A stretch of 64,000 nt of DNA from Micromonospora rifamycinica. Its GTDB lineage: Bacteria > Actinomycetota > Actinomycetes > Mycobacteriales > Micromonosporaceae. Below are positions 1-7,031 of this stretch, piece by piece. The position numbers and the translations under genes were made by a program. Location: contig NZ_LT607752.1 of NCBI RefSeq assembly GCF_900090265.1, forward strand, positions 5,338,001-5,402,000. The letters are read 5' to 3'. Position 1 is the stretch's first letter, and every line of letters begins with the position of its first letter. The notes under the pieces were generated by a model. That model saw only the letters and a list, made by a program, of their open reading frames with translations. It ran no database searches and was not told where the DNA came from.

Positions 1-873
1 GACGGCACCGACATCCACGTCGAGGTGGTCGAGCCGACCCGACCGGTGCCGGGGCACCCGACGGTGGTGCTGGTGCACGGCTTCTGCCTGGACATGGGGA
101 CGTTCCACTTCCAGCGTCAGCTGCTGGCCGAGCGGGGCGACTACCGGATCGTCGCGTACGACCAGCCGGGGCACGGCCGGTCGGGCCGGTTGGAGACCGG
201 CGAGTACGACCTCGCCGCGCTCGGCCACACCCTGCGCCGGGTGATCGACCGGACCGCCCCGGAGGGGCCGTTGGTGCTGGTCGGGCACTCGATGGGTGGG
301 ATGACCATCATGGCGTTCGCCGAGGCGTACCCGGAGCTGTTCGGTGACCGGGTGGTCGGCACGGTGCTGATGGCCACGTCGGGCGGGTTGCTCGCCGAGA
401 CGAAGCTGGTCGCCCCGGCCCTGCTCGGCCGGGTCGGCTCGCCGGTGCTGTTCATGATGAACAACGCCACCCGGTACGGCGGGATCGTGATCGACCGGGC
501 CCGCAGGTCCACCTCCAACGTGGCCTGGCTGCTGACCCGCCGGTACGGCTTCGGCACCCCGAAACCGAGCCCGGCGCTGGTGTCGTACGTGGAGCGGATG
601 AACTCCCGGACGTCGGCCGACACGGTGACCCGCTATCTGCGGACCCTGGCCACCCACTCCCGGTTCCCGGCGCTGGCCGCGCTGAGCGGCACGCCGGTGC
701 TGGTCGTGGTGGGCGACAAGGACATGATCACGCCGGTGGTGCACTCGGACGAGATCGTCCGCCGGCTGCCGCACGCCGAGTATCTCAAGATCCAAGACAG
801 TGGGCACGTGGTGATGCTGGAACACGCCGACGAGGTCAACGCCGCGCTGGAACGTTTCCTGGAGGCGCTGTGA
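1..873 (+). CDS. alpha/beta hydrolase, 5' end outside window
   Basis: Alpha/beta-hydrolase fold enzyme whose reading frame is already open at base 1, so the N-terminus lies upstream. The oxyanion-hole HG motif (LVHGFC), the nucleophile elbow GHSMGG, the acid loop GDKDMITP and the catalytic His in DSGHVVMLEH are all present in the right order. The substrate cannot be told from sequence. It ends 4 bases into tsaE (GTGA overlap), so the two are translationally coupled. In many actinobacteria such a hydrolase sits next to tsaE. A GTG at 25 is a possible start but the family-like sequence in front of it argues for a longer protein. Confidence 0.85.
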   Translation, partial: DGTDIHVEVVEPTRPVPGHPTVVLVHGFCLDMGTFHFQRQLLAERGDYRIVAYDQPGHGRSGRLETGEYDLAALGHTLRRVIDRTAPEGPLVLVGHSMGGMTIMAFAEAYPELFGDRVVGTVLMATSGGLLAETKLVAPALLGRVGSPVLFMMNNATRYGGIVIDRARRSTSNVAWLLTRRYGFGTPKPSPALVSYVERMNSRTSADTVTRYLRTLATHSRFPALAALSGTPVLVVVGDKDMITPVVHSDEIVRRLPHAEYLKIQDSGHVVMLEHADEVNAALERFLEAL

Positions 874-1352
874 CGGTGCGCGTCACGTTGCCCACCGTCG
901 AGGACACCCGGGACTTCGGCCGGCGGCTGGCCGCCGTGCTGCGCGCCGGTGACCTGCTGCTGCTCACCGGCCCGCTGGGGGCCGGCAAGACCGCGCTCAC
1001 CCAGGGGCTCGGCACCGGCCTGGGGGTACGCGGCGACGTCACCTCGCCGACCTTCGTGATCGCCCGGGTGCACCGGCCGGATCCGGCGCGCGGCGGCGCG
1101 GTGGCCATGGTGCACGCCGACGCGTACCGGTTGGGCGACGCGACCGACCCGCGCGCCGAGATCGACGACCTGGACCTGGACGCCTCGGTGGACGACTCGG
1201 TGACCGTGGTCGAGTGGGGCGAGGGGCTGGTCGAGCAGCTCGTCGACGCCCACCTGCGGGTCCGCATCGACCGCCGCGACGACGACACCCGGGTGGTCGA
1301 GTTGGAGCCGGTGGGCGGGGACTGGGCGCGGCGGCTGGCCGCCCTGGGCTGA
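870..1352 (+). CDS. tsaE: tRNA t6A synthesis ATPase TsaE
   Basis: TsaE (YjeE family) P-loop ATPase, 160 aa. It works with TsaB and TsaD to put threonylcarbamoyl on A37 of ANN-decoding tRNAs. The Walker A loop GPLGAGKT lies at residues 34-41, followed by the family motif TSPTFV at about 58-63. The GTG start overlaps the hydrolase stop. Its partners tsaB and tsaD are encoded 2-3 kb downstream on the same strand, separated by ung and a divergent regulator, which is a looser arrangement than the contiguous tsaE-tsaB-rimI-tsaD order seen in mycobacteria. Confidence 0.95.
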   Translation: MTVRVTLPTVEDTRDFGRRLAAVLRAGDLLLLTGPLGAGKTALTQGLGTGLGVRGDVTSPTFVIARVHRPDPARGGAVAMVHADAYRLGDATDPRAEIDDLDLDASVDDSVTVVEWGEGLVEQLVDAHLRVRIDRRDDDTRVVELEPVGGDWARRLAALG

Positions 1353-1407
1353 GGGGTGTCGTACCCGCTGCCTAGAGTTCCGGGGACTTCGTTGCGAAAG
1401 GTTGCCG

Positions 1408-2109
1408 ATGCCCGACGACACCCCCACCCTCGACCTGCTGGCACTGCTGCCGCCGGCGTGGCGTGCCGTGCTCACCCCGCACCTGGATCCGGCCCGGACG
1501 GCGGCGCTGGCCGACTACGTCGCCCGCGAGTACGCCACCCAGACCGTCTTCCCGCCGGTGGAGGATCTCTTCTCCGCCTACCGGTTGTGCGAGCCCGAGC
1601 AGTGCCGGGTACTGATCCTCGGTCAGGACCCTTACCACAAGGCGGGGCAGGCGCACGGGCTGAGCTTCAGCGTCCGCGAGGGGGTGTCCGTGCCGCCGTC
1701 GCTGCGCAACGTCTTCAAGGAGCTGAGCGAGGACCTGGGGGTGCCCAAGCCGCGCAGCGGGAACCTGGACGGGTGGGCGGCACAGGGGGTGCTGCTGCTC
1801 AACGCGGTGCTCACCGTCCGGCAGGCCAGCCCGGGCTCGCACGGCAACAAGGGGTGGGAGGAGTTCACCGACGCGACCATCCGCGCCCTGGACGCCCGGG
1901 ACGAGCCGGTGGTCTTCCTGCTCTGGGGCGGCTACGCCCGCAAGAAGGCGGCCCTGGTCACCAACCCCCGGCACGTGGTGCTGGAGGCGGGTCACCCGAG
2001 CCCGATGAACCCGCGTGGCTTCCTCGGCAGCCGCCCGTTCAGCGCCACCAACAAGGCCCTTGCCGATGCCGGTCTGCCCCCGATCGACTGGGAGCGCTCG
2101 GCCGGCTGA
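1408..2109 (+). CDS. ung: family 1 uracil-DNA glycosylase
   Basis: Uracil-DNA glycosylase, 233 aa, starting base-excision repair by removing uracil from DNA. The water-activating motif GQDPYH is at residues 72-77 and the leucine/histidine loop appears as GHPSPMNPRGF near residue 195, both diagnostic of family 1 UDG. ATG 1408 is chosen because AAAGG at 1397-1401 gives a 6-base spacing; a TTG six bases upstream would overlap that site. A TAGAGT hexamer at 1373-1378 is a plausible -10 element, giving ung its own promoter. Confidence 0.95.
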   Translation: MPDDTPTLDLLALLPPAWRAVLTPHLDPARTAALADYVAREYATQTVFPPVEDLFSAYRLCEPEQCRVLILGQDPYHKAGQAHGLSFSVREGVSVPPSLRNVFKELSEDLGVPKPRSGNLDGWAAQGVLLLNAVLTVRQASPGSHGNKGWEEFTDATIRALDARDEPVVFLLWGGYARKKAALVTNPRHVVLEAGHPSPMNPRGFLGSRPFSATNKALADAGLPPIDWERSAG

Positions 2110-2149
2110 TTCACCCGCCGCCTCACCCCTCACCACCCGCCGCCTCGCC

Positions 2150-2219
2150 ACCCACCCCTCGCACCCCACCCCTCGCGCCCCACCCCTCGCGCCCCACCCC
2201 TCGCGCCCCACCCCTCGCC
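2150..2219. repeat. 14-bp C-rich tandem repeat
   Basis: Five head-to-tail copies of a 14-base unit (CCCCACCCCTCGCG): the first (2150-2163) is degenerate, 2164-2205 are three perfect copies, and 2206-2219 differs at the last base. The array lies in the space between the convergent ung and XRE regulator genes. The complementary strand is made of closely spaced GGGG runs. Confidence 0.85.
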
Positions 2220-2313
2220 CCTCACTCCCCACCCTCTCGCCACCGCGCATCGCCGGCTGACGTCGGCGGTGTGCGGTGGCGGAGCCCCCGGCACGGGGCA
2301 GCAGCGTCGACGC

Positions 2314-3126
2314 CTACCGCCCGGTTCGCGCGCCGGGGCCGACGGCCGAGGCCGGGTCGTGGGCCGAGGTGGGGTCGTCGGTCGAATCGCGGTCGTCGGG
2401 TGTGGCGCGGTCGTCGGGTGTGGCGCGGTGGTCGGCCGAGCGGCGGCGGTGCCGGCGCAGCAGGGCGGCGGCCTGCGGGTCGGTCAGCTCCACCGTGACC
2501 AGCGGCACCACCCGGTAACTGTGCTCCCCGTGCCGTACCTCGATCGCTGCGGGAAGCTCGTCGCACATCTGGGCGCGGATATCGCCGTACCGGGTCGACC
2601 AGTAGTGCTCGCCCGGCTCCTCCGGGGCCAGGTACAGCCCGCCGAACTCACGCCACCGGGCGTTCCACCGCTGCCCGTAGGCGGCCTGCAGCCAGGCGGT
2701 GAACCGGGCGGAGTCGCGCCACCGCACAGCGATCTCGACCGCGTCGGCGGGGACCGGGGCACCCTGGAGCAGGGCGGCGGTGGCGCCGGTCAGCAGGTGG
2801 GGCAGGTCACCCAGCCGGTCCAGCAGCCGGTCCAGCCCGAGTTCGTCGATCCGGTCGGCGAGCGACCGCGTGGCGAGGGCGTCGATCCGGGCGTCGAGGT
2901 GGCTGTCCAGCTCCTCGACGGTCACGGTGAGCTGCCGACCCAGGGCGGCGAAGAGGCGTTCCACCAGCGGCATGCCCGGCACCCGTTCCCCGCGCTCGAT
3001 CCGGGCCACCGCGCTCTGACTGGTCCCGGCCCGATCCGCCAGTTGCTGCTGGGTGAGCCGTTGGGCGCTGCGCTCCCAGCGCAGCATGGCGGCGATCTCC
3101 GTGGTGAGGCGACTACTCTCAGGCAT
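2314..3126 (-). CDS. XRE-family helix-turn-helix regulator
   Basis: DNA-binding regulator of 270 aa. Residues about 10-65 form a Cro/CI-type helix-turn-helix (RLTQQQLADRAGTSQSAVARIERG). The rest has no recognised domain: a predicted helical middle with Asp/Leu-rich segments, a WRDSARFTAWLQ stretch, and a low-complexity tail with repeated DDRATPDDR. ATG 3126 is preferred to an in-frame ATG at 3204 because a promoter and palindromic operator lie between them at 3153-3201. Autoregulation through that operator is inferred. It is probably a lone transcription factor rather than an antitoxin, as no toxin gene neighbours it. Confidence 0.8.
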   Translation of the reverse strand: MPESSRLTTEIAAMLRWERSAQRLTQQQLADRAGTSQSAVARIERGERVPGMPLVERLFAALGRQLTVTVEELDSHLDARIDALATRSLADRIDELGLDRLLDRLGDLPHLLTGATAALLQGAPVPADAVEIAVRWRDSARFTAWLQAAYGQRWNARWREFGGLYLAPEEPGEHYWSTRYGDIRAQMCDELPAAIEVRHGEHSYRVVPLVTVELTDPQAAALLRRHRRRSADHRATPDDRATPDDRDSTDDPTSAHDPASAVGPGARTGR

Positions 3127-3152
3127 CCCCGCATGATGCAGTGATGGGAGTG

Positions 3153-3201
3153 AGTGGTATGCCTGGCTGTCATATTTATGACGCACAGGCATACCACTGA
3201 A
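3153..3201 (-). promoter_or_regulatory. nested palindromic operator overlapping XRE gene promoter
   Basis: Perfect 13-bp arms AGTGGTATGCCTG (3153-3165) and CAGGCATACCACT (3186-3198) share one centre with an inner 5-bp inverted repeat GTCAT/ATGAC (3169-3173, 3178-3182). On the minus strand, TTCAGT (3196-3201) and TAAATA (3173-3178) are 17 bases apart and form a -35/-10 pair inside the palindrome. It is AT-rich compared with its surroundings. It probably binds the adjacent XRE regulator. Confidence 0.7.
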
Positions 3202-3216
3202 CATCGGATATAACTT

Positions 3217-3300
3217 CCCGTCGCCCGTCGCCCGTCGCCCGTCGCCCGTCGCCCGTCGCCCGTCGCCCGTCGCCCGTCGCCCGTCGCCCGTCGCCCGGCG
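3217..3300. repeat. 7-bp tandem repeat, 11 perfect copies
   Basis: CCCGTCG is repeated 11 times without change from 3217 to 3293, followed by one degenerate copy (CCCGGCG). It lies between the divergent XRE regulator promoter and tsaB. The 7-base period excludes a protein repeat in one frame. The copy number is likely to vary by slippage. Confidence 0.9.
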
Positions 3301-3355
3301 GGGACGGCGGCCGAGGGGCGGGGCGGGCTGTGACCGGGTGGCCCAGGTGGACGGC

Positions 3356-3361
3356 TAGGCT
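3356..3361 (+). promoter_or_regulatory. -10 element of tsaB, leaderless arrangement
   Basis: TAGGCT ends 8 bases before the tsaB GTG and there is no Shine-Dalgarno sequence, so transcription probably begins at or next to the start codon. The same hexamer and spacing precede guaA (29075). Confidence 0.5.
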
Positions 3362-3369
3362 GGCTTACC

Positions 3370-4260
3370 GTGCTCGTACTGGTGGTGGACTCCTCGACTC
3401 CCGCGGTCACCGCGGCCCTGGCCGAGGTCACGGCGGACGGCGTCGCGCTGCGGGCGCACCGGTGCACGGTCGACGCCCGCGCCCACGGTGAACTGCTCGC
3501 CCCGCAGGTGGAGACGGTGCTCGCCGATGTCGGCGCGCGGCCAGCCGACCTCGGGGCGATCGTCGCCGGGCTCGGCCCCGGCCCTTTCACCGGGCTGCGG
3601 GTCGGGCTGGTCACCGCCGCCACCATGGGCCAGGTGCTCGGCATCCCCACCTACGGCGTCTGCTCCCTCGACGGTATCGGCCACCCGACCGCGACACCCG
3701 CGACCGTCGCCCCCGGGACCGAGGCATCCGGGACCGAGGCGCCCGGAACCGCGACACCCGCGACCGCCGCATCTTCGGCCACGGCACCCGCGACCGCCGC
3801 ATCTTCGGCCACGACACCCGCGACCGCCGCATCTTCGACCGCGGCAGCCTCGACCGAGGCAGGCCCGGTGGCGCCCGGGGACGCTCCCGCCGGCCGGGCC
3901 ACAGCGGGGGTGGGGCGGGTGCTGGTCGCGGCCGACGCCCGGCGGAAGGAGGTCTACTGGGCGGTCTACGACGAGAGCGGCCAGCGGATCGCCGGGCCGG
4001 CAGTGGACGCCCCGACGGTCGCCGCCGCCCAGGCTCGGGAGCTGGCGGTCACCGTGGCGGCCGGGGACGGCGCCCACCGCTACGCCGACGTGCTCGGGCT
4101 GCCGCTGCGCGTCGTACCCCGGTATCCGGACGCCGCCGCCCTGGTCGCCCTGGCCGCCGAACGGATCCGGGCGGGTGCCCCGGGTGAGGCGCTCACCCCG
4201 CTCTACCTGCGCCGGCCGGACGCGGTGGCGGCGACCAGCCGTAAGTCGGTGCTGCCGTGA
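3370..4260 (+). CDS. tsaB: tRNA t6A synthesis protein TsaB with repeat insertion
   Basis: TsaB, 296 aa, the ASKHA-fold scaffold that binds TsaD and TsaE for t6A37 formation. The N-terminal LVVDSSTP and the GLGPGPFTGLRVG segment (about residues 60-72) are typical. The family is normally about 220-230 aa. The excess is a Thr/Ala/Pro-rich insertion at roughly residues 105-180, built partly on three exact-length 30-bp DNA repeats (3751-3840). The conserved fold resumes at GRVLVAADARRKEVYW. It overlaps rimI by 4 bases, so the two are coupled. Confidence 0.93.
   Translation: MLVLVVDSSTPAVTAALAEVTADGVALRAHRCTVDARAHGELLAPQVETVLADVGARPADLGAIVAGLGPGPFTGLRVGLVTAATMGQVLGIPTYGVCSLDGIGHPTATPATVAPGTEASGTEAPGTATPATAASSATAPATAASSATTPATAASSTAAASTEAGPVAPGDAPAGRATAGVGRVLVAADARRKEVYWAVYDESGQRIAGPAVDAPTVAAAQARELAVTVAAGDGAHRYADVLGLPLRVVPRYPDAAALVALAAERIRAGAPGEALTPLYLRRPDAVAATSRKSVLP
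3751..3840 (+). repeat. 30-bp tandem repeat inside tsaB
   Basis: Three adjacent 30-base units (3751-3780, 3781-3810, 3811-3840) differ at only a few bases. Being a multiple of three they keep the frame and encode a ten-residue unit like ATPATAASSA. Confidence 0.88.
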
Positions 4261-4733
4261 CGGTACGACTCGACCGGTTCCGCTGGTGGCACATCGGCGA
4301 GGTGCTGCTGATCGAGGCGGACCTGTTCGGCGCGGAGCAGTGGTCGCCGGCGATGTTCTGGAACGAACTGGCCAGCGGCCACCACTACCGGGTGGCCCTG
4401 GACGCCGACGGCTCGCTGGTGGGCTACGCGGGCCTCACCGTCGATCCGGCCGGTGAGTCGTGGGTGCAGAACATCGCGGTCCGCCGGGACGCCCAGCGGC
4501 GCGGGATCGGCCGGGCGCTGCTGGAGGACCTGCTGGCCGAGGCCGCCCGACGCGGGATCGACAGTGTCCTGCTGGAGGTGGCCGTCGACAACGCCCCCGC
4601 CCAACGGCTCTACGCGACGTACGGGTTCGAGCCGATCGGCGTACGACGGGGCTACTACCAACCGAGCAACACCGACGCGCTGGTCATGCGGCGCGACGCG
4701 GCACCGGTCGCAGACGGGACGGACCATGGGTGA
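4257..4733 (+). CDS. rimI: GNAT N-acetyltransferase RimI
   Basis: GCN5-type acetyltransferase, 158 aa, of the RimI family that acetylates the N-terminus of ribosomal protein S18 and other proteins. The acetyl-CoA-binding motif A is seen as RRDAQRRGIGRALLEDLL, and the C-terminal part has the RimI pattern LYATYGFEPIGVRRGYY. It sits between tsaB (4-base overlap) and tsaD (8-base overlap), the usual actinobacterial order, so all three are likely made from one mRNA. Confidence 0.93.
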   Translation: MTVRLDRFRWWHIGEVLLIEADLFGAEQWSPAMFWNELASGHHYRVALDADGSLVGYAGLTVDPAGESWVQNIAVRRDAQRRGIGRALLEDLLAEAARRGIDSVLLEVAVDNAPAQRLYATYGFEPIGVRRGYYQPSNTDALVMRRDAAPVADGTDHG

Positions 4734-5772
4734 CGAACCGCTGATCCTCGGCATCGAGACCTCCTGCGACGAGACCGGGGTGGGCATCGTCCGTGGGCAC
4801 ACCCTGCTCGCCGACGCGCTGGCCTCCAGCGTGGACGAACACGCCCGGTTCGGTGGGGTGGTGCCGGAGGTGGCCAGCCGGGCACACCTGGAGGCCATCG
4901 TGCCGACCATGGACCGGGCGCTGCGCGAGGCGGGGGTGACCATCGCCGACATCGACGCGATCGCGGTCACCGCCGGCCCCGGTCTGGCCGGGGCACTGCT
5001 GGTAGGGGTGGCCGCCGCCAAGGGCTACGCGGTGGCCGCCGAGAAGCCGGTGTACGGGGTGAACCACCTGGCCGCGCACGTCGCGGTGGACACCCTGGAA
5101 CACGGCCCGCTGCCGGCACCGGCGATCGCCATGCTGGTCTCCGGCGGGCACTCCTCGCTGCTGCTCGTCGACGATCTGGCCCGGGGGGTCACCCCGTTGG
5201 GCGCGACCATCGACGACGCGGCCGGGGAGGCGTTCGACAAGGTGGCCCGGCTGCTCGGGCTGCCGTTCCCGGGCGGCCCGTACATCGACCGGGAGGCGCG
5301 GGCCGGCGACCCGGCGTCGATCGGCTTCCCGCGCGGCCTCACCGCCGCCAGGGATCTCGCCGCCCACCGGTACGACTTCTCCTTCTCCGGGCTGAAGACG
5401 GCGGTGGCCCGCTGGGTGGAGGGCCGGCGGCGTGCCGGTGAGCCGGTGCCGGTGGCCGACGTGGCCGCCTCCTTCCAGGAGGCGGTCTGCGACGTGCTCA
5501 CCGGCAAGGCGCTGGCCGCCTGTCGGGCGCACGGGGTGGACACCCTGGTCATCGGTGGGGGAGTGGCGGCCAACTCCCGGCTGCGGGCGATGGCCGAGCA
5601 GCGGGCGCAGCGGTACGGCATCCGGGTCCGGGTGCCCCGCCCGGGGCTGTGCACCGACAACGGGGCGATGGTCGCCGCGCTCGGGGCGCACCTGGTGGCG
5701 GCCGGGGTGGCACCGAGCCGGCTGGACCTGCCGGCCGACTCGGCACTGCCGCTGACCACTGTCAGCGTGTGA
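4726..5772 (+). CDS. tsaD: tRNA N6-adenosine threonylcarbamoyltransferase TsaD
   Basis: TsaD (Gcp/Kae1), 348 aa, the catalytic subunit that transfers threonylcarbamoyl to tRNA A37. It starts with ILGIETSCDET; the metal-binding pair is in VNHLAAHV (His114, His118). VSGGHSS, the KVARLLGLPFPGGP segment and a C-terminal VGGGVAANS complete the family signature. ATG 4726 lies 8 bases inside the end of rimI and is the only start matching the family N-terminus; frame upstream of it is a by-product of rimI coding sequence. Confidence 0.97.
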   Translation: MGDEPLILGIETSCDETGVGIVRGHTLLADALASSVDEHARFGGVVPEVASRAHLEAIVPTMDRALREAGVTIADIDAIAVTAGPGLAGALLVGVAAAKGYAVAAEKPVYGVNHLAAHVAVDTLEHGPLPAPAIAMLVSGGHSSLLLVDDLARGVTPLGATIDDAAGEAFDKVARLLGLPFPGGPYIDREARAGDPASIGFPRGLTAARDLAAHRYDFSFSGLKTAVARWVEGRRRAGEPVPVADVAASFQEAVCDVLTGKALAACRAHGVDTLVIGGGVAANSRLRAMAEQRAQRYGIRVRVPRPGLCTDNGAMVAALGAHLVAAGVAPSRLDLPADSALPLTTVSV

Positions 5773-5787
5773 CGGAGGGGAGCCGAC

Positions 5788-6042
5788 ATGATCGTCCGGA
5801 TGTGGGAGGCGCGGGCAGAGGCGTACGGCGTCGCCGACCTGATCACCTGGGTGTGCGACACGGCGCTGCCCGAGTTCGAACACGACCCGCTGCACGTGTC
5901 CAGTGAGGTCTTCTCGTCCACCGACCACCGGGTGGTGGTCGTCTCGAAGTGGCGCAGCAGCCCCCGGGCGCTGCCGGAGCCACCGGCCATCCTGGTCGCC
6001 CGGCCCCCGCACTCCTGGGACTTCACCCAGGTCGACCGCTGA
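5788..6042 (+). CDS. small conserved-looking protein, function unknown
   Basis: Protein of 84 aa with no signal peptide or membrane segment. It has the feel of a small ferredoxin-like alpha/beta fold (MIVRMWEARAE..., then hydrophobic VVVVSKW strand), loosely like antibiotic-biosynthesis monooxygenase or stress-response dimeric barrel domains, but no motif proves it. The start is well supported by GGAGGGGAG ending about 7 bases before ATG 5788. It follows tsaD by 15 bases, so it is likely the last gene of the tsaB-rimI-tsaD transcript and precedes a terminator. Confidence 0.75.
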   Translation: MIVRMWEARAEAYGVADLITWVCDTALPEFEHDPLHVSSEVFSSTDHRVVVVSKWRSSPRALPEPPAILVARPPHSWDFTQVDR

Positions 6043-6064
6043 CCGCACGCCGCCGGACAGCCGA

Positions 6065-6096
6065 ACGGCCCGCCTGCGGTGAGGCCGGCGGGCCGT
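6065..6096. terminator. bidirectional terminator hairpin
   Basis: ACGGCCCGCC at 6065-6074 pairs perfectly with GGCGGGCCGT at 6087-6096 across a 12-base loop. It lies between the convergent 84-aa gene and the DUF4142 gene. Confidence 0.75.
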
Positions 6097-6112
6097 CGTC
6101 GCACGTGGAGGG

Positions 6113-6853
6113 TCAACTGCGGCGCATGACCCGCCAGGTGGCGTAACCGCCCGCGCCGAGCGCGAGCAGGAAGACCGCCCAGACCACTGTGGTGCTGACC
6201 CCGACCGACGGGCCGGAGGCGGCCCCGGCCTGGGCGGCGGCGACCAGCGAGTCGTTCTGCGCGGCCGGGATCGCGGCCGGCGGCATCTGCTGCCAGCGGA
6301 CCAGCCCGGTGCTCTCCAGCATGGCCATGTGGTCGCCCACGAACTTGTTGGCCTCGTCGGCGAGCTTGCGTACGGTGTTGTCCCGGGTGCTGGCCCGTAC
6401 CGCGCCGATCACCGGGAAGATCTTGCCGTGCGCCAGCCGGAGCCGGGTCACGAAGATCTGGTCGAACTGAGCGCCGGAGGCGTTCTGCATCTCGGTCAGC
6501 CACCCCTTCTGCTCGGTGGTGGGATCGGTCGGCAGCGTCGCGCCCAGCTTGTTGGCGGCCTGCACCACCAGCTCGTCGAGGACGCCGTGCTGACGGGCGA
6601 TCTCCGCGCCGACCTCCCGTACCCGCGCGGACTGGCCCTTCTCGGCGGCCATCGTGCCGGCCGGCATCTCCCACAGGCCAGCCAACCGGACGCCGTTGAG
6701 CAGCGTCATGTCGGCGGCGTTCAACTGGACGCCGGGTGCGGCGACCGCCATGCCGGGTAGCACGACCAGACCAGCCAGGAAGGTGACGAGCAGCACCGCC
6801 ACCCGGTGGGTCCGGTGCCCTCGCCGACGACGTACGGAATCCAGCGGTGCCAT
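6113..6853 (-). CDS. exported DUF4142-type protein with C-terminal membrane anchor
   Basis: Protein of 246 aa. An Arg/His-rich start precedes a hydrophobic segment ending in GMAVAAPG (about residues 15-42), a likely signal peptide. The middle is a helical four-helix-bundle type domain with the DUF4142 pattern (ETTEQKGWLTEMQ-like helices and an HGVLDELV/HGKIFPVI pair). The C-terminus has one transmembrane helix and a short basic tail, so it should be anchored with the domain outside. GAGGAGG nine bases upstream selects ATG 6853 over upstream in-frame starts. Function is unknown. Confidence 0.8.
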   Translation of the reverse strand: MAPLDSVRRRRGHRTHRVAVLLVTFLAGLVVLPGMAVAAPGVQLNAADMTLLNGVRLAGLWEMPAGTMAAEKGQSARVREVGAEIARQHGVLDELVVQAANKLGATLPTDPTTEQKGWLTEMQNASGAQFDQIFVTRLRLAHGKIFPVIGAVRASTRDNTVRKLADEANKFVGDHMAMLESTGLVRWQQMPPAAIPAAQNDSLVAAAQAGAASGPSVGVSTTVVWAVFLLALGAGGYATWRVMRRS

Positions 6854-7031
6854 GCTGCGGTGCCTCCTCGATCCGGGCCGACCTGTCGCGCCGGGCAGCG
6901 AACCGCCCGGCTGCCCTCCGCCCACTGGTACGGACCGTCGGGCCGATCGGTTCATCCGGCCGGTCAACTCGCCCGGACGGGGCCGGACCGGGGCGGTGGG
7001 GACGGCCGGCGGGACGCCGCGCGGCGGCAGC

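Noticed and set aside
2314..3126. XRE protein as antitoxin of a toxin-antitoxin pair
   Set aside because: No small toxin-like gene lies on either side; neighbours are ung and tsaB.
3127..3204. Longer XRE regulator starting at ATG 3204
   Set aside because: The added 26 codons translate the palindromic operator and promoter; the helix-turn-helix begins well after ATG 3126.
3217..3300. CRISPR-like array
   Set aside because: Repeats are 7 bases with no spacers, so it is a simple tandem repeat.
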